Below are positions 48,394 to 58,952 of a stretch of 64,000 nucleotides of DNA, in pieces. Each line of letters starts with the position of its first letter. Within the stretch, counting starts at the first letter, position 1. Made by a program: the position numbers and the translations under genes. The notes below the pieces were generated by a model. The model was given only the letters and a program-made list of their open reading frames with translations, made no database searches and was not told the origin of the DNA. The stretch is taken from contig NC_064764.1 in the NCBI RefSeq assembly GCF_011397635.1, forward strand, positions 38,290,777-38,354,776, written 5' to 3'. The stretch comes from Epinephelus fuscoguttatus (Eukaryota > Chordata > Actinopteri > Perciformes > Serranidae).

Positions 48394-49189
48394 CTATTAT
48401 TGTATTTACTTTTAGCATGTTCTACTTTTATCTACTGTGGGCTATATGTTTTAATTTATTTAATAACAAATTTATTTTATGTTTCGCCTCCATCTTAGTA
48501 TTTTATGTCATTTATCATAGTTGAGTTCTTAACTCCAGTGTGTCCTCAGTGGGAGCCGTCTGCGCGGCCGCTGGTTCTGTGGCGCTGGCTTGGGGTCTGC
48601 TCTGGTGGAGTGGAGGGTGGCCAGGTTGCCGGGGGCGGACGGCTCCATGTGATGGTGTTTCCTCTCTGGTTCTTCTGTGCTCAGCCTTATTTTTTTCTTC
48701 TTATTTATTTATTTATTTATTAGTGGCGTTTGGATTCGGTTACGGCAGACAGATGGCAATCTGAAATGGAATGAAGCCCACAGACGGTGGACAGCAGCTA
48801 CAAAACAGTAGTGGAACGTGCCCCATCCACCCACAAAACAATGCTCTTGAAGCCCTACGCTGTCAAAAGCTGGCAAAATACATTTATTATATTTTATGGC
48901 CTTGACATTAACCTCTCATATTGTTGTGTTATCAAGGACACTTCTGTGTTTTTGTGTGTATACAGGAATGTTAAAGATATCATTGAGGAAAACGAGGTTG
49001 ACGTGACGTGATTGAATCAGGGAATTCGTGTGTCCACCACGAAAAAGGATCCTAATTGACTTTACATTGGCATTGTTTCCGTGGTACCGGCACGTAATTT
49101 CAACCCATTACGTGCTGCCACCACAGAATGCGGTGTTAAGAGGTCGTGGTCATTTTATGTATTTCTGTGAGATCAGGTAGATAGAGAGA

Positions 49190-49920
49190 ATACTGGGACC
49201 AATGGTGTTAATTACTTCTTTGAAGAGTTTGGTTGGTATAATATCAAGAGAGCCTCACTTGATATTATACCAACCAATGTGGATGTTTTCATAATGGAAA
49301 TAATATGAAGCTCTGGTGAAGTGATGGAGTGGAAGGAATTAAAACTGCCGGTGTTTTCAGTGGAGACAGATAGCCTATTTGCAGGTGGAGAAATAGCAGC
49401 TCTGATGTTCATTACTTTGTCTCTAAAGGAATTTAGAAAATCCTCACATTTAGAGGCAGATGCTTCGAGACAAGGGGTGGGGGTGGGGCAGTGGTGTAGT
49501 GGTAGTCGATGGTGGGTGTACTACTAGGTAGATAGGTAGGTTACCAATGACGAAGTGGGCATACTCCCCTATATATTACAATGGCTGTTTAGCTGATAGG
49601 TGGGTATACTGTCACTGGATAGAAAAAGAAGTGGGTATACCCCGTAAACCTGAGTATACCCTCCACTACACCACTGGGGTGGGGAAGATAACAGAGTTTA
49701 ACACACTAAGAAGTATCCTGGGGTTATGACAGTTCTTGTTAATATGATCAGAGAAATATTGGGCCCTGGCATTTTTGACTGCTAGCTGGTATTTCTTCAG
49801 CAGATCCTTCAACATTTGAAATGAGACCTCCAGTTTATCACGCTTCCACCTTCGCTCTGCTCTGTGTATTATACTGCACAAACTCTGAACAAACACACTT
49901 TCCCAAAAGGCATCAGAGTA
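49190..49920 (-). mobile_element. L2-type LINE fragment (unit 5)
   Basis: Minus-strand coding pieces: FNSFHSITSPELH (near 49300-49350, the segment before the RT) and RRAERRWKRDKLEVSFQMLKDL (near 49830). The 3' end and the C-terminal RT region found in units 2-4 are absent here, replaced by the TIR element on the left. It contains a 27-bp inverted duplication in degraded form near 49230-49280 and the hAT MITE. Confidence 0.7.
49489..49676. mobile_element. hAT MITE inside the LINE (unit 5)
   Basis: 188 bp with CAGTGGTGTAGTGG ends and GGGTGGGG on both sides. Confidence 0.85.
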
Positions 49921-50182
49921 CTGTAAAGCTTGTACTGCAAAGGAAGATTAGTGGGTTAGTGGGATATGTCGAGGCTGAAGAGTCTAAAAAGTTTTCCGTG
50001 TCACAAGGGTGGCTCTGTTTTAATCTGGCTAGATCACTGTATTTATGCTGCACAGCTAGCCTAGTCAAAAACAGAGTTTTGACATAAAATTGGCTAAAAA
50101 CTACCCAACCCTTTTGGAAATAGTCTCTCTGTATTAAATAGTCAATCTATGAGCAGTACAGATCCTCAGCTGAGGGAACATG
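49921..50182. other. Non-coding stretch between LINE and solo LTR (unit 5)
   Basis: Equivalent of 18066-18330; nothing recognised. Confidence 0.4.
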
Positions 50183-50530
50183 TGTTACGACCCGGCTCTG
50201 AGGCCGCAACCAGAAACGAGAGCAGAGAGGGGATCAGTGCCAAATAGCGCTTAGTTTATTTCTGAAAGTAAAACAAAAGAAGGCAAAAGGTCCATTTCAG
50301 CGACCAGCGGTGTAGGAGCACCCACATGCCCCACGGAAGGAACGCGTGTGTAGGTACAGCGGCGGCCACGAGGTATCTGAGGAAGGAGGGATATATGGTC
50401 GAGCACATCACCAGGCCCAGGTGCAGCTCATCACCTGATGACGACGACCCCGCCTCGGACCAGAACCTGCCAGGAAGACAACAGCACACAGTACGCCAGC
50501 ACCACGCAGAGGAGTGGAGGGGTCGTCACA
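50183..50530. repeat. Solo LTR, fossil (unit 5)
   Basis: Paralogue of 18331-18678. Confidence 0.65.
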
Positions 50531-51244
50531 CATGTAATAATTGCAAACTTGACAGCCATAATGTTAACTTTATATTAGTGATGCCACTGAATGAAGCTAT
50601 GCAATGACAGAAGTGCTTACTGTATATATTGCTTTTTTTTCCCGCCATGGCAACTATGGGTGTTACAGAAAATCTGAACAAGAATATTGCGTCAATTTAT
50701 TTGTGAGGTTGTTGTTACTCTCACTATACTCTGGTCCATTTCTTCATGCTGGCTCTAAAAGAAGCCTTCTTTAAAATCACAGGTAGCACATTAATGGTTT
50801 ACCATATTATTAATGAGTTCATACAAACAGTGCATGAGAGCAGCCTGTCACATTTCAGTGCAGTCACAACAGTTGAGCTAGGTTCGTCTCTTTCGCTGGG
50901 TAACAATATTAATATTTTTCCTTGAGCCCTCTGCACTGGCACCTGTGCTGTGTGGCCTCTTTGAAATCAGTAAGGGCTGTTCCATAACTTCCTGTTGATG
51001 GTCCGCTTAGATGACTTAAAACAGGGCAAAGAGGTGAGACAAGGTAAAGAACACAAGAGTGGAGATTGACATAGAGCAGAAACACTGGGTTCCAGTAAAA
51101 GTGATGAAGATAATGTGCAGAGTGAGGGAGGCGGGGCATCCGAGTCCAACTGAGACCGAGAGAAAAATGAGGCGAAGTAAGAGGTCATTTGGTTATATGA
51201 CTCAGATTTGTTCAGGAAGCTGCCAGAGCTGCAGCTCTCTGAAG
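50531..51244 (+). promoter_or_regulatory. Shared upstream segment of TAAR copy 5
   Basis: Paralogue of 18679-19438, with a ~40-bp gap near 50865. The reading frame upstream of the start codon is open back to an ATG at 51059, so a much longer N-terminus cannot be excluded from sequence alone. Confidence 0.35.
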
Positions 51245-52806
51245 ATGGAGGAGCTCTGCTTTCCACAGCTCCTCAACACCTCCTGCAGAAAGCCCACCTC
51301 TCCTTGGGCCAACTTTGTGCTCCTTAACATTGTGCTGTACTTTATCTCTCTGCTCACTGTGGCTCTTAACCTCCTTGTCATCATCTCAGTCTCCCACTTC
51401 AGGCAAAGATTAACTTAATTTACTGATGCGAACAGCAACTTTAGATTAGAAGAACTGTCTTTGAGTTGGTACTGAATAATGTTGCACCTTGGAAATGTCT
51501 TTAAGACACATTTGACTTGTATTCTGCCCTTTTGCACAAACTTAACTGTGATTTTGACACCAGATATTGCAGTTAGATGTCCGCATTTAACCATATTGAA
51601 ACTGCAGATGTTGTCAATCAGAAAACATTTCATTATATGTTTTTTTTTTTCTTTACAACTGTTGAAGTCATTTAGTTTTGGGAACCTGGTGAGTTCATGT
51701 TTTCACTGTAGCTCTTAACCTCCTTGTCATCATCTCAGTCTCCCACTTCAGGCAAAGATTAACTTAAAAATGTCAACAGCTACTGTAGATTAGAAGAACT
51801 GTCTTTGAGTTGGTACTGAATAATGTTGCACCTTGGACTTGTACTTTGTCTTGCTGACTGTTAATTATAACTACAGATGTTGCTGATCAGAAAACATTCC
51901 ACTATAGACCTTTTTTTTTTACACTTGTTTTATCTGTTTTGTTATTTAGATCTGAGGACTTGTTGGGTTTATGAGTTTTTCCTCTTTCTCTCCAGGCAGC
52001 TCCACACACCCACCAACATCCTCCTCCTCTCTCTGGCTGTCTCAGACTTTCTCGTGGGCCTTCTGGTGCTACCGGGAGAAATCCTGCTAAAAACAGCCTG
52101 CTGGTTTCTTGGTGACCTCATGTGTTTGCTCTATTTTTATGTGTCCTTCATCATTACGTCTTCTTCGATAGGAGACATGGTGCTCATATCAGTCGACCGC
52201 TGTGTCGCGATTTGTGATCCTCTGCATTACACCACCAGAGTCACTGTGAAAAGAGTTAAACTCTGTGTGTGTCTGTGTTGGCTCTGTTCTGTTTCTTACA
52301 GCAGTCTCTTGTTAAAGGATGACCTGACTCAACCAGGCAGGTATAATTCCTGCCATGGAGAGTGTGTGATTGTCATTAATCACCCTGCAGGAGCTGTTGA
52401 CCTTGTTGTAACCGTTATTGTTCCCATTTCTGTCATTGTCATTCTGTACATGAGAGTATTTGTTGTGGCTGTGTCTCAGGCTCGTGCCATGCGCTCTCAC
52501 ATCACAGCTGTCACTCTCCAGCTTTCAGTGAATCAAAAAACAAAGAAATCTGAGCTGAAAGCAGCCAGGACTCTTGGTGTTCTTGTAATTGTGTTTCTAA
52601 TATGTTTCTGCCCATTTTACTGTGTCGCTCTTGCAGGTGATGCTTCAGTCAGTTCTTCATCTGCATGGCTTTATCTGTTCTTTTTGAACTCATGTCTTAA
52701 TCCTTTGATCTATGCCTTGTTTTTTTCCTGGTTTAGAAAAGCAGTGAAACTCATTGTCAGTCTTCAGATTCTGCAGTCTGGCTCCTGTGAGACCAACATA
52801 CTGTAG
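51245..52806 (+). CDS. Trace amine-associated receptor, copy 5 (DRC variant)
   Basis: Exons 51245-51402 and 51996-52806; 322 aa; 593-bp GC-AG intron with an exon-1 ghost. It has two departures from the other five copies: the G-protein-contact motif DRY is DRC (SVDRCVAICD, near 52195), and two codons are missing at the start of TM7 (SSAWLYLFF where others have SSASFVxYLFF). TM7 ends ALFFSWF rather than ALFYSWF, so the TAAR signature is slightly altered. Asp5.42, the TM3-ECL2 cysteines and the N-terminus MEELCFPQLLNTSC are intact. The frame is open, so it could be expressed, but coupling may be changed. Confidence 0.85.
51703..51751 (+). pseudogene. Exon-1 ghost inside the TAAR copy 5 intron
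   Basis: Same 49-bp duplicate, with one extra substitution (CTGTAGCTC for CTGTGGCTC). Confidence 0.8.
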
Positions 52807-52865
52807 AGAGGCTGTGGAGTGACTGAAATGAGGCCTGCTCCACCAAGGTTTTTAAGTGAAAATCA

Positions 52866-53052
52866 CAAAAAAGTTTGGTAACACTACATAATATGGCCCG
52901 CGTCCTTAGTGTGTACCTCCCGTTCACCTACCACCTACTTTACCCCAACTTCCACAGACGTACAGTGTAACTTCCAGCACTCACTTCCCGCTCGTATTTC
53001 CCCGTGTCTTACAGTATAACTAGGCTGCTTCTTAGAGCGTACCTCCCGTTCC
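52866..53052. other. Unclassified repeat after TAAR copy 5
   Basis: Paralogue of 41344-41527. Confidence 0.4.
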
Positions 53053-53384
53053 AACCTGATCTCACAGAAATACATGAAATGACCACGACCTCTTAACACC
53101 GCATTCCGTGGTGGCAGCAATGTAATGCATTGAAATTACGTGCCGGTACCACGGAAACAATGCCAATGTAAAGTCGATTAGAATCCTTTTTCATGGTGGA
53201 CACACAAATTCCCTGATTCAACATCATCCTGTATAGAAACAAAAACACTAAAGTGTTCTTGATATTAAAACGGCAAATATATTCCTCTGTTATAATTTCC
53301 CACCAATAATAATAATAAGAATAATAAGAATAATAACATGATAGTTCGGCTGTACTAGATATTTGATATATTCAAATATTCAGT

Positions 53385-53930
53385 CCCAAAAACGCCGTTT
53401 CTAGATAACTTGCTAAAATTTCTAAAGTTAACCATCATCCTTGCTTCTTCTTAACATATTTCATCTAGGTGCAGTGTCATTATTAGTTCAGCTTTACTAG
53501 ACTTTTGATATATTCAGTAGATGTATCTTTTTACGACTCTATTTTACAACAAGCCGCAAAAAACCTGCCGTCCTGAAAACGCAGTTTTTTAGAGTACTAT
53601 CAAAAATATCTGAAATTAGCCAACATCCTTGCTTTTTCTCTTAACATAGTTCATCTAGGTGCAGTGTCATTACTAGTTCGGCTTTACTAGATATTAGATA
53701 TATTCAGTAGATCTGTCTTTTTACGACCCTATTTTACAAACTGCAAAAAAACCTGCCGTCCCGAAAATGCCATTTCTGGCGTATTAGCTAAAATATCTAA
53801 AATTAGCCGACATCTTTACTTTTTCTTAACATAGTTCATCTAGGTGCAGTGTGTTTAGTGTTTTAGTTCGGCTTTACTAGATATTAGATATACTGGGTAG
53901 ATATATCTTTTTGCAACCCTATTTAGAACC
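53385..53930. repeat. ~185-bp tandem repeat, three copies
   Basis: Units begin near 53387, 53571 and 53758; one more than in the paralogue at 41880. Confidence 0.65.
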
Positions 53931-54755
53931 CTACTTTGCAAATCAGAAGAACTACAACTATGTTGCTGATATGTATCAAGCTGCATGGCGCGGTTCCAGG
54001 GAATTGTAGTTTTTAAAAAATATAAGTGTTTTTCCCAGATTTGGAAGTTGTAAATATTGAATTGAGAGTACACTGTGGACTTTAAGGGGATGGTAAACAC
54101 ACTTGTGTAATCAGATTCTAAATATCTAATTTCTAAATGGGTGAAAATTAATTGTATCCATATTTTACCCATATCTGGCAGTACCCCCAGTTGTTTACGA
54201 CACTCACATGATAGTTGAGGTCAAGAGCTCTCTGTAACAGTTGGTCCCATGTCTGCAGCCCCTTTTGTTGCTGAGTTAAAAGCACTCACACATGCACTGA
54301 GGTCAAGGTTCAAAGGTCAATAGCTGAAAGCAGGAGCCATGTAGAATCGTCATACTGACATATGTTACTCTCCAGGTTGAGACCTTTCCAATGATGTATT
54401 TGGTTTAGCTCTGTGACAAAGTTTTGATTTTTTCTTTTTTTGGACACAAGCCATGCCAGGTGTAGTTTCAGAGAGCACTTTGAAGGCCCAGTGTATAAAA
54501 TGATTTTCATTTTTTGCTTGTTTTTTTTCTTTTTTACTGTAGATAGTTACTAAATTGAGTCATCCTCAGACAATACAATACTACTAAAAAGTAAAACCAA
54601 CAATAACAATAATGAAATAAGCAAAAATAATATGAAAATTATATTGAAATTTTAAAATCTATTTACAGAGTGGAATGGTAGCCTAATAGATAACTTGGAT
54701 ACTATTTATTATTGTTTAGACACTTTATTATTGCTTAGATACTATTTAGCCTATT

Positions 54756-54851
54756 TGTTATGGTCTGCTTTTGATGCATGTTTTGGTGGCGGCTTTTGTG
54801 TTTTTCTGTTTGTTTTCCTGTCCTTCCTGGACCTGTAGGGCTGGTGTGTGG
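54756..54851 (+). repeat. Gypsy LTR fragment, fossil
   Basis: The first ~96 bp of the same LTR as at 43031, preceded by the same target sequence CTATT (54751-54755). It then continues directly into TIR-element sequence equivalent to about 48570. The rest of the retroelement is gone. Confidence 0.85.
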
Positions 54852-54971
54852 CCGCTGGTTCTGTGGCGCTGGCTTGGGGTCCGCTCTGGTGGAGTGGAGG
54901 GCAGATGGCTCCATGTGATGGTGTTTCCTCTCTGGTACTTCCGTGTTCAGCCTTATTTTTTTGTTTTCTTC

Positions 54972-55002
<31 letters not shown>

Positions 55003-55059
55003 TTAGTGGTGTTTGGATTCGGTTACAGCAGACAGATGGCAATCTGAAATGGAATGAAA

Positions 55060-55115
55060 CCCACAGACGGTGGACAGTAGCTACAAAACAGTAGCTACTG
55101 TCCACCGTCTGTGGG
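55060..55115. repeat. Perfect 25-bp hairpin
   Basis: Arms 55060-55084 and 55091-55115 are exact inverse complements with a 6-nt loop. The paralogue at about 48780-48812 has only the left arm. Confidence 0.9.
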
Positions 55116-55552
55116 AGACAGTAGCTACAAAACAGTAGTGGAACGTGCCCCATCCGCCCACAGCACAATGCCCTAAAAGCCCTACGCTATCAAAAGCTGG
55201 CAAAATACATTTATTATATTTTATGGCCTTGACATTAACCTCTCATATTGTTGTGTTATCAAGGACACTTCTGTGTTTTTGTGTGTACACAGGAATGTTA
55301 AAGATATCATTGAGGAAAACGAGGTTGACGTGACGTTATTGAATCAGGGAATTTGTGTGTCCACCACGAAAAAGGATCCTAATTGACTTTACATTGGCAT
55401 TGTTTCCGTGGTACCGACACGTAATTTCAACCCATTATGTGCTGCCACCACGGAATGTGGTGTTAAGAGGTCGTGGTCATTTTACGTATTTCTGTGAGAT
55501 CAGGTTGGTTGAGAGAATACTGGGACCGATGGTGTTAATTACTTCTTTGAGG

Positions 55553-55607
55553 AGTTTGGTTGGTATAATATCAAGAGAGCCTCTCTTGATATTATACCAA
55601 CCAAACT
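55553..55607. repeat. Perfect 27-bp palindrome within LINE sequence
   Basis: Arms 55553-55579 and 55581-55607 around one central base. The left arm is normal LINE coding sequence also present in units 2-4; the right arm is an extra inverted copy. Confidence 0.9.
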
Positions 55608-55818
55608 GGAGGTTTTCATAGTGGAAATAATATGATGAAGCTCTTGTAAAGTGATGGAGTGGAAGGAATTAAAACTGCCGTTGTTTTCAGTGGAGACGGA
55701 TAGCCTATTTGCAGGTGGAGAAATAGTAGCTCTGATGTTCATTACTTTGTCTCTAAAGAAATTTAGAAAATCCTCACATTTAGACACAGATGCTTCGAGA
55801 CAAGGGGTGGGGGTGGGA

Positions 55819-56006
55819 CAGTGGTGTAGTGGTAGTTGATGAGGTGGGTGTACTACTAGGTAGATAGGTAGGTTACCAATGAGGAAGTGGACATACTCTT
55901 ATATATTACAATGGCTGTTTAGCTGATAGGTGGGTATACTGTCACTGGATAGAAAAAGAAGTGGGTATACCCCGTATACCTGAGTATACCCTCCACTACA
56001 CCACTG
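55819..56006. mobile_element. hAT MITE inside the LINE (unit 6)
   Basis: 188 bp with the same ends and target duplications as the other four copies (left flank GGGTGGGA, right GGGTGGGG). Confidence 0.85.
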
Positions 56007-56353
56007 GGGTGGGGGAGATAACAGAGTTTAACACACTAAGAAGTATCCTGGTGTTATGACAGTTCTTGTTAATATGACCAGAGAAATATTGGGCCCTGGC
56101 ATTTTTGACTGCTAGCTGGTATTTCTTCAATAGATCCTACAAAATTTGAAATGAGACCCCCAGTTTATCACGCTTCCACCTTCGCTCTGCTCTGTGTATT
56201 ATACTGCACAAACTCTGAACAAACACACTTTCCCAAAAGGCATCAGAGTACTGTAAAGCTTGTACTGCAAAGGAAGATTAGTGGGTTAGTGGGATATGTC
56301 GAGGCTGAAGAGTCTAAAAGTTTTCCCATGTCACGAGGGTGGCTCTGTTTTAT

Positions 56354-58435
56354 GGGGTGCCATTTGTCAAGTGTCTCACGCTGAAAATAACATCAACATT
56401 TTGCCACATTTAGCTTCAAACAATGTTTAAAAAAGTGTTGTGAATTTTTTACCACATTTACAGCAATATTTGTTAACTTAGAAATATATTCAATAGTTAA
56501 ATCTAAATATTAAATGTTAAATCTAAATATTAAATCTAAATCTAAATCTAAATGCTAAATCTAAATATTAAATCTAAATCTAAATGCTAAATCTAAATCT
56601 AAATGTTAAATCTAAATATTAAATCTAAATCTAAATGTTAAATCTAAATGCTAAATCTAAACATTAAATCTAAATCTAAATGCTAAATCTAAATATTAAA
56701 TCTAAATCTAAATGCTAAATCTAAATCTAAATGTTAAATCTAAATATTAAATCTAAGTCTAAACGCTAAATCTAAATCTAAATGCTAAATCTAAATATTA
56801 AATCTAAGTCTAAACGCTAAATCTAAATCTAAATGCTAAATCTAAATATTAAATCTAAGTCTAAACGCTAAATCTAAATCTAAATGTTAAATCTAAATAT
56901 TACATATAAATATAAATATAAATGTTAAATCTAAATATTACATATAAATATAAATATAAATGTTAAATCTAAATGTTAAATCTAAATGTTGTGGGTGAAA
57001 CTAAATATTTAGCTAATATGCAAATTCACACTGCCGGTCACCGGAAGTACTAAAATAAAAGCGCGAGATGGTCAGACTGTTTTTATAGAATCAAATAACG
57101 AATTAAAACCAACTTATCGGGGGAAATGAACACTTGAACATACATTAGCGTGATAATAACTACCTAAAATAACAAGAAACATGTTTGGAGAAATTTTATT
57201 TGACGTGTACTTTGAGTTGTTAGTGTCTCTTCGGAGGGATTAACAACCTAAGCTAAGCTAACAACCGTTAGCTCTTAGCCCCGTTAGCAGTGTCTGTAAT
57301 GACTCATTAACTCTTAAATGGTCCGTGAAAAAAATATTTTTTTCCAGCGGATATCTTGGTTACAACATGACTGAGCTAGCAAAGCAGTTTTGTGTTGCTA
57401 TGTGTGGTATTTATTCAGTATTGGGACACCACGATGTCTAGAAAGCATCAGTGGCTGCAGCTGACAGGGACAGCTAACAGCAGCAGCGAAGCTATCAGGA
57501 CATCATCTGTTAAAAGCCTCCCGTTGTCGGATACGACATGAAACTACTCCAGTTAGCTCAATCATGTTGTAACTAAGACATCCACTGGAATTTTTTTTTT
57601 TTTTTTTCCACGGACCGTTTAGACTTAATGAGTCATTACAGACACCGCTAACGGGGCTAACAGCAAACGGATAGCCCCGCTAATCTACGATAACCATGTT
57701 GTTAATTTCAGAATGTGATAGTAATGTTTGTTCAATCATTGTGTTTATAGAATTTACAAACACCAGATTTGTCTAAACGGTGATATAGTGACATGAAAAA
57801 TGTGAGATATGCATATATATATGTAGCTAAACTCCACTGGTTTTCTACCCGGAAGTATTTGTAGACAACAAGGTGATTCACTCCGAAGGGACACTAACAA
57901 CTCAAAGTACACATCAAATAAAATTTCTCCAAACAGTTTCTTGTTATTTTAGGTAGTTATTATCACGCTAATGTATGTTCAAGTGTCCATTTCCCCCGAT
58001 AAGTTGGTTTTAATTCGTTATTTGATTCTATAAACACAGTCTGACCATCTCGAGCTTTTATTTTGGTACTTCCGGTGACCAGCAACGTGAATTTGCATAT
58101 TAGCTAAATATTTAGTTTCACCCAGAACATTTAGATTTAACATTTAACATTTAGATTTATATTTATATTTAGCATTTAGATTTAACATTTAGATTTAATA
58201 TTTAGATTTAACATTTAGATTTAGATTTAATATTTAGATTTAACATTTAGGTGCCACATTTAATATTTAGATTTACCTATTTAATATATTTCTAAGTTAA
58301 CAAATATTGCTGAAAATGTGGTAAAAGGTGACATTCAAAAATTCACAACACTTTTTTTAAACATTGTTTGAAGCTAAATGTGGCAAAATGTTGATGTTAT
58401 TTTCAGCGTGAGCCACTTTACAAACGGCACCCCAT
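56354..58435. mobile_element. Foldback-type DNA transposon with ~1-kb inverted arms
   Basis: About 2.08 kb that is almost wholly an inverted repeat. The left arm runs from TGGGGTGCCATTTGTCAAG to about 57400, the right arm from about 57560 to GGCACCCCATA, with ~150 bp unpaired in the middle. Matching landmarks include CTCACGCTGAAAATAACATC, TCTCTTCGGAGGG against CTCCGAAGGGACAC, and TGACTCATTAA against TTAATGAGTCA. CTGTTTTA flanks both sides (56346-56353 and 58436-58443), an 8-bp target duplication within a stretch continuous in the other units. Each arm holds a tandem TAAATC-type array. No transposase is seen, so it is non-autonomous. Confidence 0.85.
56490..56990. repeat. TAAATC-type hexamer minisatellite
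   Basis: About 500 bp of TAAATC and TAAATGC/TAAATAT units in the left foldback arm. The right arm has only about 130 bp of the complementary array (58130-58270). Confidence 0.9.
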
Positions 58436-58604
58436 ACTGTTTTAATCTGGCTAGATCATTGTCTTTATGCTGCACAGCTAGCCTAGTCAAAAACAGAGCT
58501 TTGACGTAAAATTGCCTAAAAACTACCCAACCCTTTTGGAAATAGTCTCTCTGTATTAAATAGTCAATCCATGATCAGAACAGATCCTCAGCTGAGGGAA
58601 CATG

Positions 58605-58952
58605 TGTTACGACCCAACTCTGAGGCTGCAACCAGAAATGAGAGCAGAGAGGGGATCAGTGCCAAATAGCGCTTAGTTTATTTCTGAAAGTAAAACAAAA
58701 GAAGGCAAAAGGTCCATTTCAGCGACCAGCGGTGTAGGAGCACCCACATGCCCCACGGAAGGAACGCATGTGTAGGTGCAGTGGCGGCCACGAGGTATCT
58801 GAGGAAGGAGGGATATATGGTCGAGCACATCACCAGGCCCAGGTGCAGCTCATCACCTGATGACGACGACCCCGCCTCGGACCAGAACCTGCCAGGAAGA
58901 CAACAGCACACAGTACGCCAGCACCACGCAGAGGAGTGGAGGGGTCGTCACA
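58605..58952. repeat. Solo LTR, fossil (unit 6)
   Basis: Paralogue of 18331-18678, with a few more substitutions near its left end. Confidence 0.65.

Larger units (their letters stand above)
41528..49178. mobile_element. TIR DNA transposon, interrupted by a gypsy element
   Basis: Ends AACCTGATCTCACAG and its complement, with inverted repeats of about 175 bp (41528-41703 against about 49004-49178). Without the nested retroelement it would be about 2.3 kb, close to its paralogue at 53053-55506. The interior has no transposase. It holds an (AAT)n run, ~185-bp tandem repeats and an AT-rich segment. Superfamily not determined. Confidence 0.6.
53053..55506. mobile_element. TIR DNA transposon, second copy
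   Basis: About 2.45 kb with the same AACCTGATCTCACAG ends as 41528-49178. Instead of the full gypsy element it holds only a 96-bp LTR scrap. The right end abuts LINE sequence at GTTGAGAGAATACTGGG, an L2 coding phrase. The left end does not, so this is not a simple clean insertion into the LINE. Confidence 0.6.
55507..56252 (-). mobile_element. L2-type LINE fragment (unit 6)
   Basis: Paralogue of 49190-49920. Minus-strand codons 55539-55787 read FFRDKVMNIRATISPPANRL and FNSFHSITLQEL, the region between endonuclease and RT in L2-like LINEs. The downstream RT is missing. Confidence 0.7.

Noticed and set aside
56490-56990. CRISPR-like or telomere-like array
   Set aside because: The units are 6-7 bp with no spacers, and TAAATC is not the vertebrate telomere repeat; it is a minisatellite inside a transposon.
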